Source: Meiothermus hypogaeus
Lineage (GTDB): Bacteria > Deinococcota > Deinococci > Deinococcales > Thermaceae
Reading direction: 5' to 3'
Length of the DNA stretch: 64,000 nt
Assembly (NCBI RefSeq): GCF_003574035.1
Contig: NZ_QWKY01000006.1
Span: 1-64,000, forward strand
How positions within the stretch are numbered: position 1 is the stretch's first letter; every line of letters begins with the position of its first letter. The notes beneath the pieces were generated by a model, which saw nothing but the letters and a program-made list of their open reading frames with translations, was not told where the DNA came from and did no database searches. The position numbers and the translations under genes were made by a program. This document shows, one piece after another, positions 1 through 7,697 of the stretch.

Positions 1-215
1 TGGTGCCTCAGGTGGCTTTGCAGCACCGTGTCGCCCACCTTGTCCAAGGCGCCCTGCACGGCCTTGATCTGCTTGAGCACGTCCACGCAGTAGGGTTCAC
101 CCTCGAGCATCTTGAGGATGCCCTCGACGTGACCCTTGACCGACAGCAGCCGCCGCCGGGCGTCCTCACGGACGCGGGGCTCGAGATGGAGGGTATGTTC
201 TTGAACCAGGCTCAT
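1..215 (-). CDS. csoR: CsoR-family copper-sensing repressor (partial, 3' end beyond window)
   Basis: The first 71 codons of a CsoR/DUF156 four-helix repressor are visible; the rest lies left of the window. The start ATG at 215 gives an arginine-rich first helix, then the family pattern YCVDVLKQIKAVQGALDKV. Cys43 and His68 match two of the three Cu(I) ligands of CsoR; the third, a cysteine, would fall just outside. It lies 25 bp downstream of copZ on the same strand, so the two are probably one operon behind the palindrome-flanked promoter at 457-531. CsoR releases DNA on binding Cu(I). It is the best candidate to bind the CCCACCCC-type palindromes elsewhere in the window (inference). Confidence 0.9.
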   Translation of the reverse strand, partial: MSLVQEHTLHLEPRVREDARRRLLSVKGHVEGILKMLEGEPYCVDVLKQIKAVQGALDKVGDTVLQSHLRH

Positions 216-240
216 CGCTTCTCCTGACCTTCCCGGCCGG

Positions 241-441
241 CTACCGCGCCACCTGGGCGCTGTAACCTTCTTCCTGTACGGCCTCGATCAACCGGTCCAC
301 CGGGGCGTCGCCCTCGACCACCGCGCGCCCCTGGTCCAGGAAAACCTCCACCTTCTGTACGCCCGGGACACTCTTCAGCGCCTTCTCGACGGAGATCTTG
401 CAGTGGCCGCAGCTCATGCCTTCGACTTTAAGTTCGGTCAT
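241..441 (-). CDS. copZ: Copper chaperone CopZ (single HMA domain)
   Basis: A 66-residue protein consisting of one heavy-metal-associated domain. The metal site is GMSCGHC at residues 8-14 and the C-terminal GYSAQV matches the usual last strand. Such proteins bind Cu(I) in the cytosol and pass it to CopA and CsoR. It is the first gene of a minus-strand pair with csoR. Its promoter reads TTGACA (512-507), 16 bp, GATAAT (490-485), bracketed by two C/G-run palindromes. Length and motif spacing are standard for CopZ. The copA gene it would serve is at 45.8 kb rather than adjacent. Confidence 0.93.
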   Translation of the reverse strand: MTELKVEGMSCGHCKISVEKALKSVPGVQKVEVFLDQGRAVVEGDAPVDRLIEAVQEEGYSAQVAR

Positions 442-456
442 CGGGTCTCCCTTAAT

Positions 457-531
457 CCACCCCCCCGGGGGTGGGTCGCTTTAGATTATCAAGCCCAGGT
501 TTGAGCTGTCAACCCCACCCCCCGGGGGGTG
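457..531 (-). promoter_or_regulatory. copZ-csoR promoter with two CsoR-like operator palindromes
   Basis: On the minus strand a near-consensus promoter is visible: TTGACA at 512-507 and GATAAT at 490-485 with 16 bp between. A perfect palindrome CACCCCCCGGGGGGTG (516-531) lies just upstream of the -35. A second, CCACCCCCCCGGGGGTGG (457-474), lies downstream of the likely transcription start. C-run/G-run palindromes with CACCC arms are typical CsoR targets, so autoregulation by copper is likely. Confidence 0.65.
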
Positions 532-725
532 AGGCTCACAGGGCCGGGCAACCGACCCGCCCCTGACCCGGGGTCGGTCGCGGCCCGTTGCCGCGACCTC
601 CGGGCCTCAGGGGGTGACCGCGACAAGCACCGTCAGCCCGCGAGACACCGCGGCACGGCGGTGACGACGGCCCGTGCAGCGTCCGGCGGCGGATGTTCTC
701 GTCCGGTCCTGAGGATAAAGGCGGG

Positions 726-758
726 CTTTACACAGGCTTAACCTCGCCGGCCTACGCT
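726..758 (+). promoter_or_regulatory. Direct-repeat response-regulator box plus -10 (gene at 778)
   Basis: CTTTACACAGGCTTAAC at 726-742 holds two half-sites with an 11-bp period. Exactly 10 bp later comes TACGCT (753-758), a TANNNT -10 element. The box takes the place of a -35, as PhoB boxes do. The gene start follows 19 bp after the -10, with a GAGGT ribosome site. Confidence 0.6.
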
Positions 759-777
759 AGGTCTTGAGGTAAAAAAC

Positions 778-984
778 ATGAGAAAGAGAATTCTTACTCC
801 GATGTTGGTATTGTCCATGCTGCTTTTCACTTCCGGCTTCGCTCAAGACATGCCCAGCCCCGGAGGGGGGCCGGACTTCGGCAAACACGTCTCCGGCATG
901 GCCCCCGAGCATCCGCGTGAGCACGGGGCCCAGTTCGGAGCTTGCGTCAGCAGCATGGCTCGAGGGGAAGGTTGCGTCCATTAG
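778..984 (+). CDS. Small exported protein of unknown function
   Basis: A 68-residue protein with a clear signal peptide (MRKR then about 16 hydrophobic residues, cleavage probably after GFAQ). The mature part is short and rich in Met, His, Gly and Pro, with two cysteines (GACVSSM and GEGCVH). No family is recognised with certainty. The start is fixed by GAGGT six bases upstream and by the promoter at 726-758, which carries the direct-repeat box shared with other envelope genes here. Location downstream of copZ-csoR and the Met/His/Cys content suggest a periplasmic metal-related role, but that is inference. Confidence 0.7.
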   Translation: MRKRILTPMLVLSMLLFTSGFAQDMPSPGGGPDFGKHVSGMAPEHPREHGAQFGACVSSMARGEGCVH

Positions 985-1306
985 GCCCCCTGACCAACCG
1001 CTTCTCCGTGTCGCCCCCGCCCACCTCGTGGGGCTTTGGCCCCTGCGCGCCCTCGGGGAGCGACGGCACGGGCAGTGTAGAGCAGCCTTCTCGAAGTTTT
1101 TTCCAGCCGGAATGACCTCCGTGTCGTCGATAGCAACGTCGTGGCCGTGCGGCGGAGGGGGCGACTTTCGACAAAGTCGCCCTGGAGAAACTTAGCACCC
1201 CACACCCCTCGTACCGGATTCGGTCAGCCCGCCGCGGTTCGACACCGGACTCACCCGGCCGGGGGACGCGGGTTTCGCCGGGCGCGGTGAGGGGCGTGCC
1301 CCGGGG
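985..1306 (+). other. Gap without intact gene; hairpin and decayed sequence
   Basis: No convincing gene. A perfect hairpin GGCGACTTT-CGAC-AAAGTCGCC sits at 1160-1181. Two blocks, GTACCGGATTCGGTCAG (1211) and ACTCACCCGGCCGGGGG (1249), recur at 53062 and 53100 with the same 38-bp spacing and one or two substitutions, next to a propeller gene fragment. This stretch may therefore be a second, more decayed copy of that segment. Confidence 0.4.
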
Positions 1307-1370
1307 CTCAGAAGGATGGCCTCTCGGGTTTTGGCGCGAGGGTGGCCATCTTCTTGAATCCCGTATAAGA
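1307..1370 (-). repeat. Dispersed ~65-bp repeat, copy 1
   Basis: Read on the minus strand it begins TTATACGGGATTCAAGAAG, contains GATGGCC and 22 bases later GGCCATC (a possible stem), with CCAAAACCCGAGAGGCC on the right. Copies at 3816-3882 and 27407-27475 share the same order of blocks. Here it lies 3' of lgt and could act as its transcription end. Confidence 0.55.
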
Positions 1371-1413
1371 GGTTAGCCTCATGGGTGTTCCAACGCGGCC
1401 GAAGTGCTGGCCT

Positions 1414-2292
1414 TCACCCTCGGGAGGTTACCCAAGCCGTGACCCGCGTGCCTTCCGGAGGCTTTCGCTTCAACCGCCTAAGCATCCAAATTGCCAGCAG
1501 GATGAGCGGTACGGAGAAAAGCTGGGTAGCGGTGAAGAAGCCAATGCCCAGTTGGTTGTTCTGGTACGCCGACAGCCACAGGGGGTTGAGCCGGAAGGGC
1601 TCCTCGAGCACCGAGCGCAACAGGCTGTACCACAGCACGAACTGCCAGAAGGCGTAGCCGAATGGCCGCCCAGGGCGCAGCCAGAACCCTGTCGCGACCA
1701 GCAACGCCAGCCCGATGACCGCGCCGTAGATCTGGGTCAGGTGCAACGGCCCCATCACCACCGGCCCCGCGCAGGCCCCGTACGCCAGGTCGAAGGTGCT
1801 GGTACAGACGCCGGGGAAGCCCGAACCCTGTGGGAAGGTATAGCCGATGGGCAGGGTGGTGAGCCGCCCGGCACTGTCCCAGGCGCTCAAGAAATTGCCG
1901 ATACGCCCGCCGATGATGCCCAGCGCCACCCCAGGAAGGGCGGCCTCGAGGTAGGGGTAAAAGGGCAGGCCGTGGCGCCTGTGGTAATACCAGAAGGCCA
2001 GTAGCCCCCCGGCCATGCCGCCGTGGAACGAAAGCCCCCCGCGCCAGACCTCCAGCACCGACCACGGGCTGGCGAGAAAGGCATCCGGGTTGGTGATCAC
2101 GTAAGCCACCCGGGCCCCCACCACCCCCCACAGCACCGCCCAGAAGGCTGTCCGCTCGAAATTAGCCGGGTCGTGGCCCCAGCGCCGGAGCAGGCGTTTA
2201 GCGACCTCCACCCCCACGAGAATCGCCAGCACGATGAGGAGTCCGTGCCAGCTTATGAACAAAGGGCCGAGTTTGATTCCCGCAGTGTCCAT
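1414..2292 (-). CDS. lgt: Prolipoprotein diacylglyceryl transferase
   Basis: Integral membrane enzyme that moves diacylglycerol from phosphatidylglycerol to the lipobox cysteine of prolipoproteins. About 292 residues with at least six hydrophobic segments. Family marks seen are SFHGG (about residues 88-92), with the His typical of Lgt, and GGRIGNF (about 128-134) ahead of the periplasmic region. The start ATG at 2292 (MDTAGIKLGP) was chosen because the region upstream is not hydrophobic and the promoter box at 2344-2376 leaves room for a leader. It follows lnt on the same strand, so lipoprotein maturation is encoded together. The loop after GNF (LSAWDSAGRL) differs from the usual NGELWGRPT form but keeps the Gly-Arg. 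Confidence 0.88.
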   Translation of the reverse strand: MDTAGIKLGPLFISWHGLLIVLAILVGVEVAKRLLRRWGHDPANFERTAFWAVLWGVVGARVAYVITNPDAFLASPWSVLEVWRGGLSFHGGMAGGLLAFWYYHRRHGLPFYPYLEAALPGVALGIIGGRIGNFLSAWDSAGRLTTLPIGYTFPQGSGFPGVCTSTFDLAYGACAGPVVMGPLHLTQIYGAVIGLALLVATGFWLRPGRPFGYAFWQFVLWYSLLRSVLEEPFRLNPLWLSAYQNNQLGIGFFTATQLFSVPLILLAIWMLRRLKRKPPEGTRVTAWVTSRG

Positions 2293-2343
2293 GACTGTAC
2301 CCCTCGAGGGTTGTAGGGTTTGTGCCACCCCTTCGCCCGCTCG

Positions 2344-2376
2344 AGGCTACCCCGCCCCGGTTAAGCCTGCGTAAAA
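2344..2376 (-). promoter_or_regulatory. Direct-repeat box and -10 upstream of lgt
   Basis: Minus strand TTTTACGCAGGCTTAAC (2376-2360), 10 bp, then TAGCCT (2349-2344). The box overlaps the last codons and the TAA stop of lnt, so lgt can be expressed apart from lnt. Confidence 0.55.
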
Positions 2377-3737
2377 GACCCCGGGCTCTTCCGGAACGTC
2401 AGGGTGGTCCGGCGCGATCCCGCCAGGAAGAGCAGCGCTGCCACCGCCACCGCCCAGTCCCCGAAGCGACTGTAGGGCGTGGCGTAGTCCTGTTGGCGGT
2501 AGGGCGCTTGGAGGAACCCCGGCTGTGAACGGGGGATGCTCGCCACCACCCGGCCGGAGGGGTCGATAGAAGCGCTCACCCCGTCGTTCCCGGCCCGCAG
2601 CAGCCACCGCCCGGTCTCGACGGCCCGCAGCCGGCCCATCTGGAAGTGTTGAAGGGCACCGAAGCTAGGACCGAACCAGGCGTCGTTGGAGACGTTGACG
2701 AGCAGCCGGGCGCCGCCTCGCGCCTGGGCGCGGGCCACCTCCGGGAACACCGACTCGTAGCAGATGTAGGCGCCGTAGTCCACAGCAGGTCGACCGGCGT
2801 CGCCCGGCCGGGTGTCGGTCAGATTGCCCAGGCCCAGGGCCTGGAAAAAGAAGCCGTACACCCCTCCCAGCACGCCGCGCCAGGGGAAGAACTCCCCGAA
2901 GGGGACCAGGCGGCTCTTATCGTAGCTGGCGACGGCCACCCCGTCTTTCACCAGGACGACCCGGTTACGGTAGCCTTCATCCCAGGCCGGGATGCCGCTC
3001 ACCAGCTCGCGCCCGCCCAGCACCGCCTCCGCCTCCGGGGGGATCTGCCGCACGGCCGTCTCGGGCCAGACCACCAGATCGGTCCGGGGGTACTTCGCGA
3101 GCCCCTGACGGGTCAGCTCGAGGTAGCGCCCCTCAGACGCGGTCCCCCTGAGCTTGTCGAGGGGAGGAACAGCCCCCTGCACGATCAGCGCGTACCGGTC
3201 GGGGTCGGCTGGCGGCAAGGGCAACACCCACAGCAAAGCCCACCCTGCCAAAAGCCAGTACCGCTGCCGCCCGAGGGCGACCGCGAACCCCAGGACCACC
3301 AACGAGAGCAGGTAGACCCCGCCCAGGCCGGCCAGTACCCGCCCCGGCGCCTCCACGAGCGCGTAGCCGACGAAGCCCCAGGGGAAGGCCAGGGGCCCGA
3401 GGCTGGTGAGGTACTCCAGCACCACCCAGCCCCCTAGCCGGGCCACCGGGCGGCCCCGGGTCAGCCCGAACAGAACCCCCCAGCTCAGTGCCTTGAGCAC
3501 GATCAGGGGCACGAACGGCACGGCCCCCAGAGGGGTGCCGAAGAGCTGGGCGAAGCTTTGAGGGAGCCACACCAGGTGTAAGGCCCAAAACCCCAACCCA
3601 GCGAAGAAGCCTTCCCTGAAGCCCCCGGCTCGCAGCAGCACTGCGAGGGGAACCGGGGCCAGGAAGCCGAGCTGAAACGGGGGGAGCGCGAAAGCCAGAC
3701 CCACCCCGGCTGCCGTGGCAAGCGCCCACCCCATCAC
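2361..3737 (-). CDS. lnt: Apolipoprotein N-acyltransferase
   Basis: Membrane enzyme of the nitrilase superfamily that adds the third acyl chain to lipoproteins. The N-terminal ~170 residues form hydrophobic segments; the periplasmic nitrilase domain follows. The catalytic triad is visible: Glu226 (VVWPET), Lys274 (YDKSRL) and Cys326 (YICYES). A final transmembrane segment lies near 430-450. Length (about 458) is somewhat short of the E. coli enzyme. GTG at 3737 or ATG at 3734 can start; a -10-like CACCAT ends seven bases before the GTG, so the transcript may be leaderless. It lies upstream of lgt on the same strand. Confidence 0.9.
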   Translation of the reverse strand: MMGWALATAAGVGLAFALPPFQLGFLAPVPLAVLLRAGGFREGFFAGLGFWALHLVWLPQSFAQLFGTPLGAVPFVPLIVLKALSWGVLFGLTRGRPVARLGGWVVLEYLTSLGPLAFPWGFVGYALVEAPGRVLAGLGGVYLLSLVVLGFAVALGRQRYWLLAGWALLWVLPLPPADPDRYALIVQGAVPPLDKLRGTASEGRYLELTRQGLAKYPRTDLVVWPETAVRQIPPEAEAVLGGRELVSGIPAWDEGYRNRVVLVKDGVAVASYDKSRLVPFGEFFPWRGVLGGVYGFFFQALGLGNLTDTRPGDAGRPAVDYGAYICYESVFPEVARAQARGGARLLVNVSNDAWFGPSFGALQHFQMGRLRAVETGRWLLRAGNDGVSASIDPSGRVVASIPRSQPGFLQAPYRQQDYATPYSRFGDWAVAVAALLFLAGSRRTTLTFRKSPGSFTQA

Positions 3738-3744
3738 CCCGCCT

Positions 3745-3777
3745 ATGGTGGGGAGGTGATGTTAAGCCTGTATAAAA
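3745..3777 (-). promoter_or_regulatory. Direct-repeat box and -10 upstream of lnt
   Basis: Minus strand TTTTATACAGGCTTAAC (3777-3761), 10 bp, then CACCAT (3750-3745) as a weak -10 seven bases before the GTG start. The geometry equals that at the other 12 copies of this box. Confidence 0.5.
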
Positions 3778-3815
3778 CCTGGGCCATGGATAGATTCGCG
3801 CGAGCCTTGGAGAAA

Positions 3816-3882
3816 CTTATACGGGACTCAGAAAGACGACCGTCCTTTTGCACCAAAACCCGAGAGGCCATCTTTTCGAACC
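3816..3882 (+). repeat. Dispersed ~65-bp repeat, copy 2
   Basis: Starts CTTATACGGGACTCAGAAAG and contains CCAAAACCCGAGAGGCCATC, matching copy 1 almost base for base in those blocks; TTTTCG follows. It sits exactly where the AarF-like gene loses its sequence similarity, so it may have arrived there by insertion or by a deletion ending in it. Confidence 0.55.
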
Positions 3883-4338
3883 CCGGTGCACGCCCCAGTG
3901 CACCTGCCCGACGGAGGCTGCGGCCAGTGGTTCGAGCTCGAGGTGGGCGAAGACCTCCTCAGGGGGGCGGCCCAGCTCGCGCCCGAGCCTGAGCCAGACC
4001 CGCGGCCAGGGTACGGGCGGCACCCGCTCCTGCAACTTGGCCAGTTCCTCCGACCAGTCCGGGGGCACTAGATCGGGCCGGGTGGAGAGCACCTGCCCCA
4101 GTTTGACGGGGGTGGGGCCGAGGTCTTCCGACGCCATGCGCAGGCGGTCGGCGCGGGTGTAAGACTCGAGCCTCCTGCGATGGCCGAAAAGGCCTCGATT
4201 GAAGGGCAGATAGCGCCCCAGACCCAGTTCCATCGCCAGATAGCCCAGTCCGTGGCGGGCCAGCGCGGCAGCGATCTGGCGGCAGCGGTGCAGGAGAGCG
4301 ACACGGGAGAGGATCGTGAGATCAGGTCGACACGGCAT
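3817..4338 (-). pseudogene. Truncated ABC1/AarF-UbiB atypical kinase
   Basis: The first ~150 codons encode the N-terminus of an ABC1 family protein: LGPTPVKLGQVLSTRPDLVP, then a short helix and AAASVGQVH, the alanine-rich nucleotide loop of UbiB/AarF. After SVGQVHWG the reading runs into the dispersed repeat and ends in about 25 unrelated codons. The Lys-Glu pair, catalytic loop and membrane tail of the ~550-residue family are missing. The ATG at 4338 overlaps the end of the patatin gene by 17 bases, so it was once coupled to it. Truncation makes kinase activity implausible. Confidence 0.75.
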
Positions 4339-5203
4339 CGGCTCCGAGCAGCTCGTGCAGGCGGGGCAGCGCCGTTCGCACCGCCCGGATACCTGCTGCG
4401 ACGCAGACCGCCTTGTGAGTGAAGTCAAGGGTATCGATCGGGAAGGGAAAACGGGGTTCCAGCACCAGGTCGGCCTCGGCAAAACGCACATGCGCGTGCT
4501 GGTGGTGACAGACCTCCAGCGCCCGCATCAGGGTTTGTAGGCCATTGCGCGGGGACCGCCCGCTTCGGGACCCGTGGGGATTGACCGCGATGACCAGCAA
4601 AGACCCTGAACCCCGCATCAACTCACGAGCCACGTCAATGGGGGCGATATCGGCATAGGCTCCATCGGCCAGGAGTTTCCCATCCCGCTCCAGGGGCGGC
4701 AGGATTCCGGCCAGGGCGGCACTGGCATAGAGGGCATCGGCCGCCAGGCCCTCGCGCAGCACTACCCGCTCCGCCGTGATCAGGTCGCTGGCGACGGCGG
4801 CTACCGGGATACGGGACTCCTCGAGTTCGCGTCCCAGGGTGAGTTGCCGCAGCAGCGCCCGACCATAGGGCAAGGCCCTCTGCCCCATGCCCCAGCCCAC
4901 CAGCAAGCTCCAGGCAGCCTGGAAATAGGTGGGTAGTAGGCGTAGCCGTTCGCGCAAGGCGGCACTCCGTGGAGCAGGTGGTTCGGGGAAGTCGGTGGTG
5001 TCCATGTGCAACAGCGCCCCGTACCAGTCCGGGTTGAGGCCATAGGTAACCCCGACGATGGCCCCCATCGAGACCCCCACGATGGCGCTGGGGTAGTAGC
5101 CATAGTGCTCGAGGGCGTGGATCACCCCAGCATGAGCCAGCCCCCTTGCTCCGCCACCGGAAAGCACCAGGGCGAAGGGAAGGTGAGTACGAGACTGTTG
5201 CAT
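4322..5203 (-). CDS. Patatin-like phospholipase (RssA type)
   Basis: A 293-residue alpha/beta acyl hydrolase of the bacterial patatin family. The oxyanion loop SGGGARG is near residue 15, the nucleophile elbow GVSMG near residue 43, and the dyad Asp lies in LLADGAYADIAPIDVA. These proteins hydrolyse acyl esters of membrane lipids or lipid-like substrates; the substrate here is unknown. No signal peptide is visible. ATG 5203 was chosen because the family normally begins shortly before the glycine loop. It is followed by the truncated AarF gene and preceded by the NuoL/CFA remnants, so its operon has been rearranged. Confidence 0.87.
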   Translation of the reverse strand: MQQSRTHLPFALVLSGGGARGLAHAGVIHALEHYGYYPSAIVGVSMGAIVGVTYGLNPDWYGALLHMDTTDFPEPPAPRSAALRERLRLLPTYFQAAWSLLVGWGMGQRALPYGRALLRQLTLGRELEESRIPVAAVASDLITAERVVLREGLAADALYASAALAGILPPLERDGKLLADGAYADIAPIDVARELMRGSGSLLVIAVNPHGSRSGRSPRNGLQTLMRALEVCHHQHAHVRFAEADLVLEPRFPFPIDTLDFTHKAVCVAAGIRAVRTALPRLHELLGADAVST

Positions 5204-5213
5204 GAGCCATCCC

Positions 5214-5455
5214 CTAGCGTAGTACCCCCCACAGCAATAACAAAACCCCCCCCAACCCCAAGCCAAACGCGTAGAGGCGAACGTAGCCGCTTTCCACCTT
5301 GACCAACAGATCCCCCAGACTCGCCATCAGCCGTCCCAGACCCCAATATCCCGCAAGCAGGCCGCGTTCGCCACCAAAGAGCAGGCCCGCCAGCACCTTA
5401 AGGGGCTGTACCAGGACCGCGTTGTACAGGTCATCTGCAAGAAAGCCTCGCCCAG
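5214..5455 (-). pseudogene. Fragment of NADH dehydrogenase subunit L (NuoL C-terminus)
   Basis: About 78 codons resemble the last part of NuoL: FLADDLYNAVLVQPLK, then ESGYVRLYAFGLGLGG and a closing hydrophobic helix ending LLLLWGVLR. E. coli NuoL ends in a similar way (ENGYLRWY, then a hydrophobic tail). All upstream NuoL sequence, the proton channel, is absent. It is joined at about 5440-5455 to the CFA-like fragment in another frame. It reads as a deletion scar with no start codon of its own. Confidence 0.6.
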
Positions 5456-5662
5456 GAACACGTCCGGTGGAGGGTGCAGCATCCGCCCCAGACCTTCGCT
5501 CGAGGGCAGCACCGGGGTGGCCCGGGCCGGCTCCCGGGTGGCGGGCAACACCGCACCGTCCCACCGCCGCACGGCGAAGTCGCGCCCTTGGGGGAGCAGC
5601 CTCTCCGGGAAGGCCAAGGTGACGGCCCGAACCTGTTCGTGGGCGGGGGTTTGTGGGCTCAT
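5440..5662 (-). pseudogene. 5' fragment of a cyclopropane-fatty-acid synthase-like methyltransferase
   Basis: ATG 5662 overlaps the GAPDH stop (ATGA) and opens about 75 codons with GRDFAVRRWDGAVLP and PPPDVFLGEAFL, which resembles the non-catalytic N-terminal domain of CFA synthase-family proteins. The SAM-binding domain is missing; the frame passes into the NuoL remnant. The assignment rests on short motifs and is tentative. Confidence 0.45.
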
Positions 5663-6711
5663 GCCGCCCCCGGCCCCTGCAGGAATTCCTGGCGCACGCC
5701 CAGGGCCTCGTCGGTGCGCCGGATCGAGGCCAGGGGGTCGGGCTCGAGGCCGCTGAGGGCCCGGATGGCGTCGATGGTCTCGGGGATCACCACCGCCTGG
5801 TTGTCCACCTGGTAGGTGTAGAAGAGCTCGTTCCCCTCGGCCTTGAGCACGTCGGCCCAGATCGCCACCTCGTACATGTCGCCCCGTGGCCGGCCCAGGT
5901 CCTTCATCAGCTCTATGGTGCTGTTGAGGGCCACGATGCCGTCCGACATGCGGATGAAGGCGATGCGCGAGTTGGCCCGGAAGGCTTCGAGCACCTCCTC
6001 CCCACTGGCGGGGCGGGTCAGCTCGACGATCCAGTAGTGGCTGTGGCTTTGGGTGTGGGCGGCCTTGGCGGCGATGGTGACCACGTCCAAATCCGGGGCC
6101 ACGGTCTGGGCGTCGGGGCCCTGATGGCTGGGAATCCTGCCCTCGGGCACCACGGTGTTCATGACGCCGGAGTGGTCGGACTCCCAGGGGTCGGTGGCCC
6201 GGCGGATCAGCACCCCGCGTGCCTTCTTCAGGAGCCCCGCGTTCCTCAGCGCGGTCAGGGTTCGCACCGTGGCGGTGGTGTTGCAGGAGACCACCCGGGT
6301 GCTGTCCCGCCCCAGGGCGCTGGCGTAGTTCTCGCTGGCTACGAAGGAGTGGCCGGTCAGGGCGTGCTTCTCCCCGCCCTGGAAGATGGCCCTGACCCCG
6401 TGCTCGCGGTAGCGCTCGAGGTTCTTGGCGCCGATCCCTGCGGGCGTACAGTCCACCACCACGTCTACCGTTTCCAGCAGTTCGTGCAGGTTGCCCTTGA
6501 CCGGAACCCCGGCGGCCCGCATCTCGGGAAGCTTTTCGGGGAGCGAGGCGTAGACCGCGATGTCCTCCGCCACAGCCTTGATGCGGTAGTCCGAGACCAC
6601 ATCGGCCACCCCCGCCAGCTCCATGTCCGGCTGGGCCAGCACCGCACCGGCTACCCGCTTTCCGATCACCCCGTACCCGTTTACCGCTACCCGCACTTTC
6701 TCCCGCGCCAT
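5659..6711 (-). CDS. gap: Type II (archaeal-type) glyceraldehyde-3-phosphate dehydrogenase
   Basis: A 350-residue NAD(P)-dependent phosphorylating GAPDH of the archaeal class, unlike the usual bacterial GapA. The Rossmann start is VAVNGYGVIGKRVA (about residues 7-20), the active-site cysteine lies in VVSCNTTATVRTL (about 139-151), and IFQGGEKH and SHQGPDAQTV match the archaeal enzymes. It interconverts glyceraldehyde-3-phosphate and 1,3-bisphosphoglycerate. It lies 14 bp after pfkA in a minus-strand operon (DMT permease, pfkA, gap). Pairing with an archaeal-type aldolase at 14.2 kb suggests a transferred or alternative glycolytic module. A house-keeping GapA elsewhere cannot be excluded. Confidence 0.9.
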   Translation of the reverse strand: MAREKVRVAVNGYGVIGKRVAGAVLAQPDMELAGVADVVSDYRIKAVAEDIAVYASLPEKLPEMRAAGVPVKGNLHELLETVDVVVDCTPAGIGAKNLERYREHGVRAIFQGGEKHALTGHSFVASENYASALGRDSTRVVSCNTTATVRTLTALRNAGLLKKARGVLIRRATDPWESDHSGVMNTVVPEGRIPSHQGPDAQTVAPDLDVVTIAAKAAHTQSHSHYWIVELTRPASGEEVLEAFRANSRIAFIRMSDGIVALNSTIELMKDLGRPRGDMYEVAIWADVLKAEGNELFYTYQVDNQAVVIPETIDAIRALSGLEPDPLASIRRTDEALGVRQEFLQGPGAA

Positions 6712-6725
6712 AGTTACCTCCTGAT

Positions 6726-7697
6726 TTACTTGGCCAGCACCCGGGCCATCTCGAGCAAACCCAAATCCAGGGGCTTCTTCCGCCCCGCCGCCTCGTCCAG
6801 GGGCGTGGCGAGGATCTCGCCCCGGATGAGGCCCATCAGCACGCCATGTTCACCGCCCGCCAGCCGTTCTACCGCCCCCACTCCCAAACGGGTCGCCAGG
6901 AGGCGGTCGAAGGCCCCGGGCATCCCGCCCCGCTGGACGTGACCCAGGATGGTGACCCGCAGGTCGAAGCCGATGCGCTTTTGATTCTCCTGGGCGTAGA
7001 GCATCAACTCATTGGCGTTGTTGGTGGCTCCCTCGGCCACCACCGCGATCGCGTGGGCCTTGCCCCGGCGGTAGGCTGCCTTGAGAGTCTCGATGACCTC
7101 CTCAGGGTCACTCTCCACCTCGAGGAGCACGATCACCTCGGCCCCGCCGGCGATGCCCGCCATCAGGGCCAGATAGCCGCAGTCGCGGCCCATCACCTCG
7201 ACCAGGAAGGCCCGGTGATGGCTCGAGGCGGTGACCTTGAGGCGGTCAATGGCCTCGAGGGCGATGTTGAGGGCGGTATCCACCCCGATGGTGGTCTCCG
7301 AGCCGTAGAGATCGTTGTCGATGGTGGAGGCCACCCCTACCACCGGGAAGCCCATCCTCGAGAGCGCGTAGGCCCCGCTCTGGGAGCCACCCCCGCCGAT
7401 CACCACCAGGGCTTCGACGCCTCGAGCCTCGAGGTTGGCGAGGGCCTGTTTGCGCCCCTCCTCGGTCTTGAACTCGGGAGCCCGAGCGCTGCCCAGCACG
7501 GTGCCACCCTGCTGGATGATGCCGCCCACGTCACGGGCCGAGAGCGAGACAAAATCACCACCCATCAGGCCCGCGTAGCCCTGGCGCACTCCGAAGACCT
7601 CCCAGCCCTGCTCCAGGCCGCCGCGCACCACCGCCCGGATGGCCGCGTTCATGCCGGGGGCGTCACCCCCGCTGGTGAGCACCGCGATTCGCTTCAT
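6726..7697 (-). CDS. pfkA: 6-phosphofructokinase
   Basis: A 323-residue PFK of the ATP-PFK family. Seen in order: SGGDAPGMNAAIRA, GGGGSQSGA, TIDND (catalytic Asp), EVMGRDCGYLA and GHVQRGG. It phosphorylates fructose-6-phosphate in the cytosol. The start overlaps the stop of the upstream DMT permease (ATGA), and gap follows after 14 bp, so it is the middle gene of an operon. Oddity: the canonical GGDGS loop reads GGGGS, so the Asp near Mg-ATP is Gly. The catalytic Asp and sugar-binding residues remain, so the enzyme may still work with altered nucleotide handling. Confidence 0.9.
   Translation of the reverse strand: MKRIAVLTSGGDAPGMNAAIRAVVRGGLEQGWEVFGVRQGYAGLMGGDFVSLSARDVGGIIQQGGTVLGSARAPEFKTEEGRKQALANLEARGVEALVVIGGGGSQSGAYALSRMGFPVVGVASTIDNDLYGSETTIGVDTALNIALEAIDRLKVTASSHHRAFLVEVMGRDCGYLALMAGIAGGAEVIVLLEVESDPEEVIETLKAAYRRGKAHAIAVVAEGATNNANELMLYAQENQKRIGFDLRVTILGHVQRGGMPGAFDRLLATRLGVGAVERLAGGEHGVLMGLIRGEILATPLDEAAGRKKPLDLGLLEMARVLAK

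Noticed and set aside
529-741. Small plus-strand frame ending at the first direct-repeat box
   Set aside because: No ribosome site, Arg/Gly/Pro-rich, and its stop is simply the TAA within the box.
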